From assembly GCF_038396755.1 (NCBI RefSeq), contig NZ_CP149822.1, forward strand, positions 4,618,001 through 4,682,000: a DNA stretch of 64,000 nt. Reading direction: 5' to 3'. This document shows positions 25,971 to 35,823 of the stretch, one piece after another. Source of the DNA: Chitinophaga pollutisoli (GTDB lineage: Bacteria; Bacteroidota; Bacteroidia; Chitinophagales; Chitinophagaceae). A program made the translations under genes and the position numbers. The notes below the pieces were generated by a model. It saw nothing but the letters and a program-made list of their open reading frames with translations, did no database searches and had not been told where the DNA came from. How positions within the stretch are numbered: the first letter of the stretch is position 1; each line of letters begins with the position of its first letter.

Positions 25971-26061
25971 AAAGATGGACGGAGAATCGGCATTAATTGT
26001 CATGAATATGACAATTGGAAGGTTGGTAAAATATATGAATTGAATGCTATACATTCGTGAT

Positions 26062-27171
26062 ATGCTCAGTTACTGGGAACAGCAAAGCCTCATTGCTTAC
26101 GATTGCATTGTGATCGGCAGCGGGATCGTGGGATTGTCGGCGGCGATCAGCCTGAAGGAGAAATCCCCCCGCCGCAGGATCGCCGTGCTGGAGCGGGGGC
26201 TGCTGCCCGTGGGGGCCAGCACCCGGAACGCGGGCTTCGCCTGCATAGGGAGCCTCACCGAAATCCTCGATGACCTGGAACATATGCCTTCCGAAGACGT
26301 AGTGGCCCTGGTGCACCTGCGCCGCAAGGGCTTACAGCTCCTCCGCGCCCGTATCGGCGACGAACGGATGGATTACCGGGAAAACGGCAGTTACGAGCTG
26401 ATTTCGGCCGCGGAAGCCCCGGCATTGGAGCGCCTCGATGAAGTGAACGAGCTGCTGGGCGGCATCCTCCCGGGACCGGCATTTTCCCTGGCCGATCATA
26501 AGCTGGCCCAAACGGGCATCGTGGCGGAGCATCTCGTGCAGAATAATTTTGAAGGGGAACTGAACACCGGCAAAATGATGCGCACACTCATCGATCTCGC
26601 CATCGAAAGAGGGATAGAAATTAAAACAGGGTGCGAAGTACTGGGGCTCGACGAATCCCCCGGTACCGTGACCGTCCGCGTCGCGGGAGGGCTTACCCTC
26701 ACGGCGGCGCATGTAGCAGTATGCACCAACGCTTTCACGCCGGCCTTGCTCCCGGGGCTCGACATCACGCCCGGCCGCGGGCAGGTGCTCGTCACCGAAC
26801 CCGTAAAGGGATTGCCGTTTAAAGGCATTTATCATTTCAATAAAGGATATTATTATTTTCGTGAACTGCAAGGCCGGATTCTCTTCGGCGGCGGCCGCAA
26901 TCTTGACTTCGAAGGAGAAACATCAACCGAACTGAAGCTGAATGAAACGATCCAGGCGGATCTGGAAGAAAAACTACGCACCATCATCCTGCCCGGCAAA
27001 GAAGTGGCCATCGCATACCGCTGGTCGGGCATCATGGCATTCGGCGGCACGAAGCAGCCCGTAATCAGGGCGCATTCACAACGTATATTCCTGGCCGTGA
27101 GGATGGGCGGCATGGGCATCGCAATCGGATCCGAAGCGGGGCGCATGCTGGCGGGACTGGTGCCGGCATAA
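26062..27171 (+). CDS. FAD-dependent oxidoreductase, DAO/glycine oxidase type
   Basis: A 369-residue flavoprotein. DCIVIGSGIVGLSAAISLKE (about 14-33) is the dinucleotide-binding fold, VLERG ends the second strand, and STRNAGFACIGSLTE is the family's FAD-contacting loop. TPGRGQVLVTEPVKGLPFKG and the C-terminal AVRMGGMGIAIGSEAGRML close the FAD site. Such enzymes oxidise amino-acid or amine substrates; the actual substrate is unknown. ATG 26062 (MLSYWEQQ) fits the family start better than the in-frame ATG 26044. It appears monocistronic. Confidence 0.85.
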   Translation: MLSYWEQQSLIAYDCIVIGSGIVGLSAAISLKEKSPRRRIAVLERGLLPVGASTRNAGFACIGSLTEILDDLEHMPSEDVVALVHLRRKGLQLLRARIGDERMDYRENGSYELISAAEAPALERLDEVNELLGGILPGPAFSLADHKLAQTGIVAEHLVQNNFEGELNTGKMMRTLIDLAIERGIEIKTGCEVLGLDESPGTVTVRVAGGLTLTAAHVAVCTNAFTPALLPGLDITPGRGQVLVTEPVKGLPFKGIYHFNKGYYYFRELQGRILFGGGRNLDFEGETSTELKLNETIQADLEEKLRTIILPGKEVAIAYRWSGIMAFGGTKQPVIRAHSQRIFLAVRMGGMGIAIGSEAGRMLAGLVPA

Positions 27172-27257
27172 CATATTCTCGTTTACTGGTATTTAATTCG
27201 CTGCGGCTTGTAATCGCCGCAGCCTTGCAGTATATTGTTCATGCAACGTTTACGGTT

Positions 27258-29645
27258 ATGAAAAAGATCCTTGTACTCATGATGGTGCTGGGGAATTCAG
27301 CCCTGGCGCAACAATCTCCGCTCACCCTCTGGTATGCGAAACCGGCAGTCCGGTGGGAAGAAGCCTTACCCGTCGGCAACGGGCGCCTGGGCGCCATGGT
27401 TTACGGCCGCACCGGCCAGGAGATCCTCCAGGTCAACGAAGAAAGCGTTTGGGCCGGCGTCAAATTCAACGACGGCAACGCCGACGCAGGGAAGTATCTC
27501 GATACCATCCGCCGGCTTATCTTCGAGAATCATAACGCGGAAGCATTTGCACTGGCCGACAAATTCTTTCTCGCCACCGACGGCGGCAACCCGCCGCGCC
27601 CCGCCCGCAGCTTCCGTTCCAACCAGACGCTCATGAATGTCAACATCGACTACGGATTCGAAGATGCGGAAGCATACCGCCGCAGCCTGGAACTGAACTC
27701 CGGCGTCGCCCTCACCACGTTCACCGTCAACGGCGTCGATTACAAACAGGAAGTGATCGCGTCCAACCCCGACAATATCATCGCCGTGCATATTTCCGCG
27801 TCGAAACCCGGCGCCCTCAACGCAGTGATTTTCCTCAGCCGGCCCAATCCCCGCGATACCAGCGAAAAGTTGCGCGATTGCAAAGTGATCGCTGCTGGCC
27901 GCCAGCTCGTGCTCGACGGGCAGATCATCGACCGGAACGGAAAAGAGAATAAAGGTCCGGAAGGCGCGCACATGCGCTTTGCAGGCATCGTGCAGGTAAC
28001 GCCTTCCGGCGGAACAGCCGTTGCGAAAAACGGTGTGATCACCGTGAAAGGCGCCGGCGCCATGACGCTCTACATCCAGGGCGCCACCAATTACAATGCG
28101 GTGAAACAAGACCTCGATCCCGGCGCCACCGTAGCCATGGCCAAATGCCGCCGCCTCCTTACCGCGGCTTCGGCAAAAACTTACGCGGCCATCAAAGCGA
28201 AACACATCGCCGATTTCAGTCCCATCATGCAACGCGTGAGCCTCGACCTCGGCACTTCCATTAACGCCAGCCTCCCTACCAATGAGCGCCTGGCGGCCGT
28301 GAAGAAAGGGGAGGAGGACGTGGACCTTACCGAGTTATACTTCCAGTACGGCCGATACCTGCTGCTCAGCAGCTCGCGCGGGCCGGGCGTTTTGCCCGCG
28401 AATCTGCAGGGCATCTGGAACCAGCATCTCGATGCGCCGTGGAATGCGGACTTCCATACAAACATCAACCTGCAAATGAATTACTGGCCGGCGGAAGTCA
28501 CCAATCTTTCGCTGACTACCGCGCCGTTGTTCGATTTCATGGACCGCATCCGGCCGGAGGGGCGCATCACGGCGAAGAAGATGTACAACGCCCGCGGATG
28601 GGTGGTGCACCACTGCACCGATGCGTTTGGCAAAACAGGCGTGCAGAACGGCGTAGGATGGGGAACTTTCCCCATGGGCGCCAGCTGGATGTGCCTCCAT
28701 TTCTGGGAACACTTCGCCTTCACGCTGGATTATAAATTCCTCCGCGAGAAAGCCTATCCCATTATGAAGGAACACGCCGAGTTCGTGGAAGATTTCCTGG
28801 TGAAAAGCCCGGAAGGCTATCTCGTCACCTCGCCCGCCAGTTCTCCCGAAAACCAGTTCGTACACCCGGTTACCGGCAAGCCTACCGGCCTGACCTACGG
28901 TCCTACCATGGATAACCAGATCCTCCGCGAATTCCTGTCCAAATGCGTAGCCGCCGCGCAGGCGCTCCGCACCGATTCTGCCGACGTGGCGCGCTGGGAA
29001 GCCATCATCAAACAATTACCGCCGACCCGCATCGGGAAAGACGGCCGGATCCTGGAATGGATCGAAGAATACCCGGAAGTGGAACCCGGCCACCGGCATA
29101 TATCCCACCTCTTCGGGCTGCACCCCGGCACGGAGATCACCGAGCAAACGCCCTCCCTCTTCGAAGGCGCGATGCGCACGCTCACCGGCAGACTGGCGCA
29201 AGGCGGCGGGCATACGGGCTGGAGCCGCGCGTGGATCATCAACTTCTACGCCCGTCTTAAACAGGCCGACAGCGTATACAACCACATGCAGGCCCTGCTC
29301 GCGAAAAGCACGCTGCCCAACCTGTTCGATAACCATCCCCCTTTCCAGATCGACGGCAACTTCGGTGGAACGGCCGGGATCGCAGAAGCGCTCATCCAGA
29401 GCCACGGTGCTTACGTGGAACTGTTGCCGGCATTGCCCGCGCAATGGCACACGGGGAAAGTTACAGGACTTTGCGTAAGGGGCGGTTTCGAAATGGACCT
29501 GGCCTGGGCCGATGGCAAACTGACCGCCATCAACCTGCGCTCCACCACCGGCCGCAACCTCGTTCTGAAATACGGCCAGCACCTGCTGCCGCTGTCGGTG
29601 GAAAGAGGGAAGTCGGTGAACGTGCCGGTCGACCAGTTACTATAG
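27258..29645 (+). CDS. GH95 alpha-L-fucosidase (or related GH95 enzyme)
   Basis: A 795-residue secreted glycosidase. A signal peptide (KKILVLMMVLGNSALAQ) is followed by the N-terminal beta-domain (about 22-260, LWYAKPAVRWEEALPVGNGR), an (alpha/alpha)6 barrel and a C-terminal beta-domain. Residues matching the characterised GH95 active site are visible: the Asn pair in HTNINLQMNYWPAE, the general-acid Glu in TSPASSPENQF, and Asp in PPFQIDGNFGG. Most members remove alpha-1,2-fucose; a few act on galactose. It is 18 bases upstream of a GH29 fucosidase in the same direction, so the two cover different fucose linkages. Confidence 0.94.
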   Translation: MKKILVLMMVLGNSALAQQSPLTLWYAKPAVRWEEALPVGNGRLGAMVYGRTGQEILQVNEESVWAGVKFNDGNADAGKYLDTIRRLIFENHNAEAFALADKFFLATDGGNPPRPARSFRSNQTLMNVNIDYGFEDAEAYRRSLELNSGVALTTFTVNGVDYKQEVIASNPDNIIAVHISASKPGALNAVIFLSRPNPRDTSEKLRDCKVIAAGRQLVLDGQIIDRNGKENKGPEGAHMRFAGIVQVTPSGGTAVAKNGVITVKGAGAMTLYIQGATNYNAVKQDLDPGATVAMAKCRRLLTAASAKTYAAIKAKHIADFSPIMQRVSLDLGTSINASLPTNERLAAVKKGEEDVDLTELYFQYGRYLLLSSSRGPGVLPANLQGIWNQHLDAPWNADFHTNINLQMNYWPAEVTNLSLTTAPLFDFMDRIRPEGRITAKKMYNARGWVVHHCTDAFGKTGVQNGVGWGTFPMGASWMCLHFWEHFAFTLDYKFLREKAYPIMKEHAEFVEDFLVKSPEGYLVTSPASSPENQFVHPVTGKPTGLTYGPTMDNQILREFLSKCVAAAQALRTDSADVARWEAIIKQLPPTRIGKDGRILEWIEEYPEVEPGHRHISHLFGLHPGTEITEQTPSLFEGAMRTLTGRLAQGGGHTGWSRAWIINFYARLKQADSVYNHMQALLAKSTLPNLFDNHPPFQIDGNFGGTAGIAEALIQSHGAYVELLPALPAQWHTGKVTGLCVRGGFEMDLAWADGKLTAINLRSTTGRNLVLKYGQHLLPLSVERGKSVNVPVDQLL

Positions 29646-29663
29646 CAAAAAACAAATCCGCAT

Positions 29664-31133
29664 ATGATGAGAAAATGGCTGAAGCTCCTGGTATGGGCGT
29701 TGTTGCCGGCCACGGCGATGGCACAATACAAACCGACCTGGGAGTCGCTGGACAGCAGGCCCGTTCCTGCCTGGTTTGAGAATGCAAAGTTCGGGATCTT
29801 CATTCACTGGGGCGTATACTCCGTTCCGGCCTGGGCGCCGAAAGGTGTGTACGCGGAGTGGTACCAGCAATGGCTGCAATCAGGCAAGACGTACGGCAAC
29901 GGGCAGAACGGCACCTCCGCCGTGCTCGACCACCACAACAAGGTGTACGGGAAAGATTTTTCGTATTACCAGTTCGCAGATTATTTCACGGTAGAAGATT
30001 ATGACCCCGACGCCTGGGCGAAGCTCTTCGAAAAGTCGGGCGCCAAATACGTGGTGCTGACATCCAAACACCACGACGGCTTCGCGCTCTGGCCCAGCAA
30101 AGAGGCCACCAAAGCCTTCGGCCGCCCCTGGAACGCCATGGACGCCGCTTCCAAACGCGACGTGCTGGGCGACCTCACCGCCGCCGTAAAGAAGACGCCC
30201 CTGAAAATGGGCTTTTACTACTCGCTGTACGAATGGTATAACCCGCTGTACCAAAACAAGCAATACCACGAATACGTAACCACCCACATGATCCCCCAGC
30301 TCAAGGACCTCGTGAACCGTTACAGTCCTGATATCGTGTGGCCCGACGGCGAGTGGGACCAGACCGACAGCCTCTGGCATTCGAAAGAATTCCTCACCTG
30401 GCTGTACAACGAATCGCCGGTGAAGGAATCCGTAGTGGTGAACGACCGCTGGGGCAAAGGCATCCGGCAGCGCCACGGCGGGTATTTCACGACGGAGTAC
30501 GAAGTCGGTAAAACATTCAGCAAGCCCTGGGAAGAGTGCCGCGGCATGGGGTATTCTTTCGGATACAACCGTAACGAAGACATTGAGGATTACAACAGCG
30601 CGCAATCGCTCATTTACCTCCTGCTCGATATTGTGAGCAGCGGTGGCAACCTGTTGCTGGATATCGGTCCGGATGCGCATGGCAAAATACCGCCCATCAT
30701 GCAGGAGCGCCTTTTGCAGATCGGCAAATGGCTGGATGTGAACGGCGAAGCGATTTATGACACCCGCGCCTGGAAAACCCCCGTGCAGTGGACCGCCGGC
30801 AACCGCGAGCAGCCCAAACACAAAGGGTACGTGAGCGCAGAGGTACTGCTAAAGCAAACGGTGGACCCCGCGCCCGGATACGCCCGCAAAGAGCTGTTCT
30901 TCACCCGCAAAGGCAGCACCGTGTACGCCATCGCACCCGTCATGCCTGAAGGATCGATCGAAATCCAGGGCGTAACACCCGCGAAAGGCGCCACCGTGCA
31001 GCTGCTCGGACGGCCCGGCAACCTGCAGTGGACCAAAACCGCGAAAGGCATTAAAGTAACCGTGCCGAAACTCACCGCCAAAGAAACGCCCTGCGAACAC
31101 GCATGGACGTTCAAGGTGACGCAGGTAAGCTGA
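29664..31133 (+). CDS. GH29 alpha-L-fucosidase
   Basis: A 489-residue secreted fucosidase. The signal peptide is MRKWLKLLVWALLPATAMAQ. The barrel begins WFENAKFGIFIHWGVYSVPA, contains VLTSKHHDGFALWPS, and has the likely nucleophile Asp in SPDIVWPDGEWDQ. LLDIVSSGGNLLLDIGPDAH closes the barrel; a beta-sandwich domain follows from about 365. It differs from the first GH29 (14166) in its longer insert after HWGVYS and in having an ordinary signal peptide rather than a lipobox, so substrate and location probably differ. It forms a unit with the GH95 gene and ends in a terminator. Confidence 0.94.
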   Translation: MMRKWLKLLVWALLPATAMAQYKPTWESLDSRPVPAWFENAKFGIFIHWGVYSVPAWAPKGVYAEWYQQWLQSGKTYGNGQNGTSAVLDHHNKVYGKDFSYYQFADYFTVEDYDPDAWAKLFEKSGAKYVVLTSKHHDGFALWPSKEATKAFGRPWNAMDAASKRDVLGDLTAAVKKTPLKMGFYYSLYEWYNPLYQNKQYHEYVTTHMIPQLKDLVNRYSPDIVWPDGEWDQTDSLWHSKEFLTWLYNESPVKESVVVNDRWGKGIRQRHGGYFTTEYEVGKTFSKPWEECRGMGYSFGYNRNEDIEDYNSAQSLIYLLLDIVSSGGNLLLDIGPDAHGKIPPIMQERLLQIGKWLDVNGEAIYDTRAWKTPVQWTAGNREQPKHKGYVSAEVLLKQTVDPAPGYARKELFFTRKGSTVYAIAPVMPEGSIEIQGVTPAKGATVQLLGRPGNLQWTKTAKGIKVTVPKLTAKETPCEHAWTFKVTQVS

Positions 31134-31163
31134 TGATTGTTAAATACTGAAAATGAATACTTT

Positions 31164-31195
31164 AAGCCGGGTGAAATATCGCCCGGCTTTTTTTT
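31164..31195 (+). terminator. Intrinsic terminator after the GH29 fucosidase
   Basis: AAGCCGGG (31164-31171) pairs with CCCGGCTT (31182-31189) and runs into eight Ts. Confidence 0.85.
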
Positions 31196-31282
31196 GCCCA
31201 TTTTTTTAACTGTAGATTTAACAATTAAAGATTTGTTGCTATCTTGACAAACTAATCCTTTTCACGTTATACTGAAACAAAT

Positions 31283-32932
31283 ATGAACCACCAACTTGTT
31301 CTATCCGACTACATCGTTTTTGCGATTTACTTCGTCATTGTGGCCGGGTATGGTTATTACATTTACAACAAAAAACGGAAAGCCAGTACCGACACCAAAG
31401 ACTTTTTCCTCGCCGAAGGCTCACTGACTTGGTGGGCGATCGGCGCGTCCCTCATTGCCTCCAACATTTCCGCCGAGCAGTTCATTGGTATGAGCGGTTC
31501 GGGTTTCAAGATGGGCCTCGCCATTTCCACCTACGAATGGATGGCCGCCGCGACTTTGCTCGTGGTCGCGATTTTCTTCCTGCCCATTTACCTGAAAAAC
31601 AAGATTTACACGATGCCGCAGTTCCTGAGCCAGCGGTATAACGGCACGGTAGCCACCATCATGGCGGTTTTCTGGCTGTTGCTGTATGTGTTCGTAAACC
31701 TGACGTCGATCCTGTACCTGGGTGCCCTGGCGGTGTCCACCATTTCCGGGTTCAGCTTTACAGCCTGTATGATCGGGCTGGCGGTGTTCGCCATCATCAT
31801 CACCCTTGGCGGGATGAAGGTGATCGGTTTCACGGATGTGATCCAGGTGTTCTTCCTCATCCTCGGCGGTTTGGCTACTACCTACCTCGCGCTCAACCTC
31901 GTATCGCACCACTTCGGCGGGGCGGTGGGAGAAACGGCTACCAATACGCTGAATGGCATGTGGGATGGATTGGGGCTCCTCCGGCAGAAAGCGCCCGAGC
32001 ATTTCCATATGATCTTCGACAAGAGCAACGAAAACTACAAGGACCTTCCCGGCCTGGCCGTGCTCATCGGTGGTATGTGGATCGTGAACCTCAACTACTG
32101 GGGTTGCAACCAATACATCACGCAGCGCGCACTGGGCGCCGATCTCAAGACCGCGCGCAACGGCCTGCTGTTCGCCGGTTTCCTCAAACTGCTCATGCCC
32201 ATCATCGTGGTATTGCCCGGTATCGCCACTTACGTGCTCTGGAAAAACGGCATGTTCCAGGAAGACATGCAGGCGGTGGTAGACGGGGTGAAGCAAGTGA
32301 AGCCCGACCGCGCCTATCCCATTCTCCTCAACCTGCTCCCTGCAGGGCTGAAAGGTTTGTCATTCGCCGCGCTCACGGCCGCTATCGTGGCTTCCCTCGC
32401 AGGCAAGGCCAACAGTATCGCCACCATCTTCACGCTGGATATTTATAAAAAACATTTCAAGAAAGATGCCGGCGAAGCCGAGCAGGTGAACGTGGGCCGC
32501 ATCGCTATCGTGGTGTCGTGCATCATCGCCGCCGTGGTGGCGCCTGCACTGGGGAACCTCGACCAGGCGTTCCAGTTCATCCAGGAATATACCGGTTTCA
32601 TTTCGCCGGGCGTATTCGCCATCTTCATTATGGGCTTCTTCTGGAAACGCACTACTTCCGCAGCCGCGTTGGTAGGCGCCGCGCTGGCCATCCCGCTGTC
32701 GGTTGCCCTCATGTTCATCTTCCCCGATCTGCCGTTCATCAACCGCATGGGCTGGGTGTTTGTGATCATCGTGGCGCTGATGGTGATCGTCAGCCTCATG
32801 GACCCGAAGAGCAAAGACAATCCGAAAGCTCTGGAGATCGATGCCGGCATGTTCAAACTGGCTCCCGGATTCGCCGTGGGCGCCATTATCATCTGTGGTA
32901 TCCTGACAGCTTTGTACACGATTTTCTGGTAA
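31283..32932 (+). CDS. Sodium/solute symporter (SSS family), probable sugar transporter
   Basis: A 549-residue inner-membrane protein with about 14 hydrophobic spans. SDYIVFAIYFVIVAGYGYYI opens helix 1, and AEGSLTWWAIGASLIASNIS is the unwound sodium/sugar site of SglT-like carriers, followed by EQFIGMSGSGFKMGLA. The closest pattern is sodium/galactose or sodium/glucose symporters. Because xylB, xylA and an epimerase follow within 34 bases, xylose (or a related pentose) is the likely cargo; this rests on context. Confidence 0.9.
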   Translation: MNHQLVLSDYIVFAIYFVIVAGYGYYIYNKKRKASTDTKDFFLAEGSLTWWAIGASLIASNISAEQFIGMSGSGFKMGLAISTYEWMAAATLLVVAIFFLPIYLKNKIYTMPQFLSQRYNGTVATIMAVFWLLLYVFVNLTSILYLGALAVSTISGFSFTACMIGLAVFAIIITLGGMKVIGFTDVIQVFFLILGGLATTYLALNLVSHHFGGAVGETATNTLNGMWDGLGLLRQKAPEHFHMIFDKSNENYKDLPGLAVLIGGMWIVNLNYWGCNQYITQRALGADLKTARNGLLFAGFLKLLMPIIVVLPGIATYVLWKNGMFQEDMQAVVDGVKQVKPDRAYPILLNLLPAGLKGLSFAALTAAIVASLAGKANSIATIFTLDIYKKHFKKDAGEAEQVNVGRIAIVVSCIIAAVVAPALGNLDQAFQFIQEYTGFISPGVFAIFIMGFFWKRTTSAAALVGAALAIPLSVALMFIFPDLPFINRMGWVFVIIVALMVIVSLMDPKSKDNPKALEIDAGMFKLAPGFAVGAIIICGILTALYTIFW

Positions 32933-32966
32933 TAGGATTGCTTAACTTTTTCCCACGTCTACGCAT

Positions 32967-34456
32967 ATGTCATTTTTATTAGGTTACGATATCGGATCTT
33001 CTTCCATCAAAGCAGCGCTGCTCGACGTACAGAGCGGGCGCTGCCTTGCTTCCGCCACGGGGTCCGACGAAGAGCTGCGCATCCGCGTCCCCAAGCCGGG
33101 TTTCGCCGAGCAGGATCCGGAAATGTGGTGGGAGGAAGTCATCAAAGCCACCCGCCGCCTGCAGCAGCAATATCCTTTCGACGCTTCGGCAGTGAAAGGG
33201 ATCGGGGTTGCTTACCAGATGCACGGATTGGTGTGTGTAGATGAAAAAGGGGAAGTGCTGCGGCCTTCCATCATCTGGTGCGACAGCCGCGCCGTGAAGA
33301 TCGGCGACGAAGCCGCGAAAAGCCTCGGTGAGGCCTACACGCTTCCGCACCTGCTGAACTCGCCCGGTAATTTCACCGCCTCCAAGCTCCGCTGGGTGCA
33401 GCTGAACGAGCCGGCGCTTTATGCAAAGATCCGGCACATCATGCTGCCGGGGGATTTCATCGCCATGCGCCTTACCGGCGTTCCCGCCACCACGCTCTCC
33501 GGGCTTTCGGAAGGGATCTTCTGGGATTTTAAGGAAGGCAAGGTGTCGGAGCAACTGCTGGAATTGTACGGTATCGACGCTTCGCTGCTTTCTCCCATCG
33601 TGCCCACCTTCGGGGAGCAGGGGAAAGTCACGAAAGCGGCGGCGGAATTATTGGGACTGAAGGAGGGAACGCCGGTTACCTATCGCGCAGGCGACCAGCC
33701 GAACAACGCGTTTTCCCTGAATGTGCTCCAGCCCGGGGAAGCCGCCACCACGGCGGGTACTTCCGGCGTGGTGTACGCCGTTCACAACCAGCCGGCCTTT
33801 GATGCGAAAAGCCGCGTCAACGCCTTTATCCACGTCAACCATACCGAAAAGGAAACGCGCAACGGCGTGCTCATGTGCCTCAACGGCACGGGCATCCTCA
33901 ACAGCTGGCTGCGGCAGGTTTCCGGCGGGATGCCGTATGATAAGATGAACGTACTGGCCGCCACGGCGCCCCCGGGGCGGAAGGCCTGCGTGTTTTCCCA
34001 TTCGGCAACGGCGCGGAAAGAATATTGCAAAACAGGCTCCCCGGCGCCAGCGTGCAGGGGCTCGACTTTGGCATCCATTCCCCCGCGCACCTGCTCCGCG
34101 CCGGGCAGGAAGGCATCGTGTTCGCCCTGGCTTACGGGATGGACATCATGCGCTCCATGGGCCTGCGCATCAACCGCGTAAGGGCGGGCAAAGCGAACAT
34201 GTTCCTCAGCCCCCTTTTCCGGGAAGCCTTCGCCAACGCCACGGGCGCCGAAATCGAGTTGTATAACACAGACGGCGCACAGGGCGCGGCAAGAGGTGCG
34301 GGCGTAGGCGCCGGGGTGTTCGCATCCTTCCCCGAAGCTTTCCGCGGAATGGATTGCCTCGCCACCATTTCCCCCGACGCGAAAACACACGCGGCTTACC
34401 AGGATGCTTACGCCGACTGGAAAGTGAAATTGCAGCAAATATTGTCGAACAGATAA
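32967..34456 (+). CDS. xylB: Xylulokinase, frameshifted near 33974-33977 (probably sequencing error)
   Basis: FGGY-family kinase that phosphorylates D-xylulose. The first frame runs from [17 protein letters not shown] (phosphate loop) through [20 protein letters not shown] and [15 protein letters not shown] to about residue 336. The end ([16 protein letters not shown], then [20 protein letters not shown]) lies one frame over. Restoring one G in the CCCCCGGGGCGG run at 33971-33980 yields a continuous 496-residue protein of normal length. It starts 34 bases after the symporter and ends 11 bases before xylA. Confidence 0.9.
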
Positions 34457-34467
34457 AATCTTTACAA

Positions 34468-35796
34468 ATGCAGATCATCACAGGTAACAAAACGTACTTC
34501 CCGACAGTGGGCGCCGTGAAATATGAAGGCCCCAAATCCGACAATCCTTTTGCGTACAAATGGTACGACGAGAATGCGACCATCAACGGCAAAACGCTCC
34601 GCGAGCTGTTCAAGTTCGCCGTGAGCTACTGGCATACCTTCTGCGGCACCGGCGGCGATCCCTTCGGTCCCGGCACCAAGGAATTTCCCTGGCTGGCTTC
34701 CAACGATGCTATCCAGTCGGCCAAGGATAAAATGGACGCCGCGTTCGAGTTCATCACCAAGCTCGGCGTTCCTTATTATTGCTTCCACGACATCGACCTG
34801 ATCGACGAAGGCGCTTCCATCGCCGAATACGAAAAGCGCATGCAGGCCATCGTGGATTACGCGAAGGAAAAACAAAAAGCCAGCGGCGTGAAGCTCCTCT
34901 GGGGCACCGCCAACGTTTTCAGCAACCCGCGGTACATGAACGGCGCTTCCACCAACCCGGACTTCTCCGTGGTGGCTTATGCCGGTACGCAGGTGAAAAA
35001 CTCCCTCGACGCTACGATCGCCCTCGGCGGCGAAAACTACGTGTTCTGGGGCGGCCGCGAAGGTTACATGACCCTGCTGAACACCGATATGAAACGCGAG
35101 CTCGACCACCTCGGCCGCTTCCTCGGCATGGCCCGCGATTACGCGCGGAAACAGGGTTTCAAGGGTACTTTCTTCATCGAGCCCAAACCTTGTGAGCCTA
35201 CCAAGCACCAATACGACTACGATAGCGCCACCGTGATCGGGTTCCTTCGCGAATACGGTCTCGATAAGGACTTTAAACTCAACATCGAAGTCAACCACGC
35301 CACCCTCGCGGGCCACACCTTCCAGCATGAGCTGCAGGTAGCGGCAGACGCGGGCATGCTGGGCAGCATCGACGCCAACCGCGGCGATTACCAGAACGGC
35401 TGGGACACCGATCAGTTCCCCATGAACCTCAACGAGCTGGTGGAAACCATGCTGGTGATCCTCGAAGCCGGCGGTTTCGCAGGCGGCGGTGTGAACTTCG
35501 ACGCCAAAGCCCGTCGCAATTCCACCGACCTCGAAGATATTTTCCATGCGCATATCGGCGGGATGGACGCTTTCGCACGCGCGGCTTTCGTAGCTGACCG
35601 CATGCTCCGCGAATCTCCTTACCGCCAGTTCCGCAAAGACCGCTACGCTTCTTTCGACTCCGGCAAAGGACTGGAATTCGAAAGCGGCAAGCTGACGCTG
35701 GAAGACCTCCGCGCATTCGCCATCGCCAACGGAGAACCGAAGCAAACGAGCGGCCGCCAGGAATGGCTGGAAAATATCATCAACCAGTACATTTAG
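34468..35796 (+). CDS. xylA: Xylose isomerase
   Basis: A 442-residue TIM-barrel metalloenzyme converting D-xylose to D-xylulose. Signature 1 is [17 protein letters not shown]; signature 2 is [18 protein letters not shown] with the metal-binding Glu. The catalytic His sits in YYCFHDIDL, and [20 protein letters not shown] holds further metal ligands. Its length fits class II enzymes. An upstream in-frame start at 34354 would overlap xylB and is not needed. With xylB it feeds xylose into the pentose phosphate pathway. Confidence 0.97.
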   Translation: MQIITGNKTYFPTVGAVKYEGPKSDNPFAYKWYDENATINGKTLRELFKFAVSYWHTFCGTGGDPFGPGTKEFPWLASNDAIQSAKDKMDAAFEFITKLGVPYYCFHDIDLIDEGASIAEYEKRMQAIVDYAKEKQKASGVKLLWGTANVFSNPRYMNGASTNPDFSVVAYAGTQVKNSLDATIALGGENYVFWGGREGYMTLLNTDMKRELDHLGRFLGMARDYARKQGFKGTFFIEPKPCEPTKHQYDYDSATVIGFLREYGLDKDFKLNIEVNHATLAGHTFQHELQVAADAGMLGSIDANRGDYQNGWDTDQFPMNLNELVETMLVILEAGGFAGGGVNFDAKARRNSTDLEDIFHAHIGGMDAFARAAFVADRMLRESPYRQFRKDRYASFDSGKGLEFESGKLTLEDLRAFAIANGEPKQTSGRQEWLENIINQYI

Positions 35797-35823
35797 GCTG
35801 TATATTTAGGGCAAAATCGAAGC

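Noticed and set aside
25884..25978. A CRISPR array
   Set aside because: The units are 11 bases, directly adjacent, and arranged as inverted arms; there are no spacers of constant length or cas genes.
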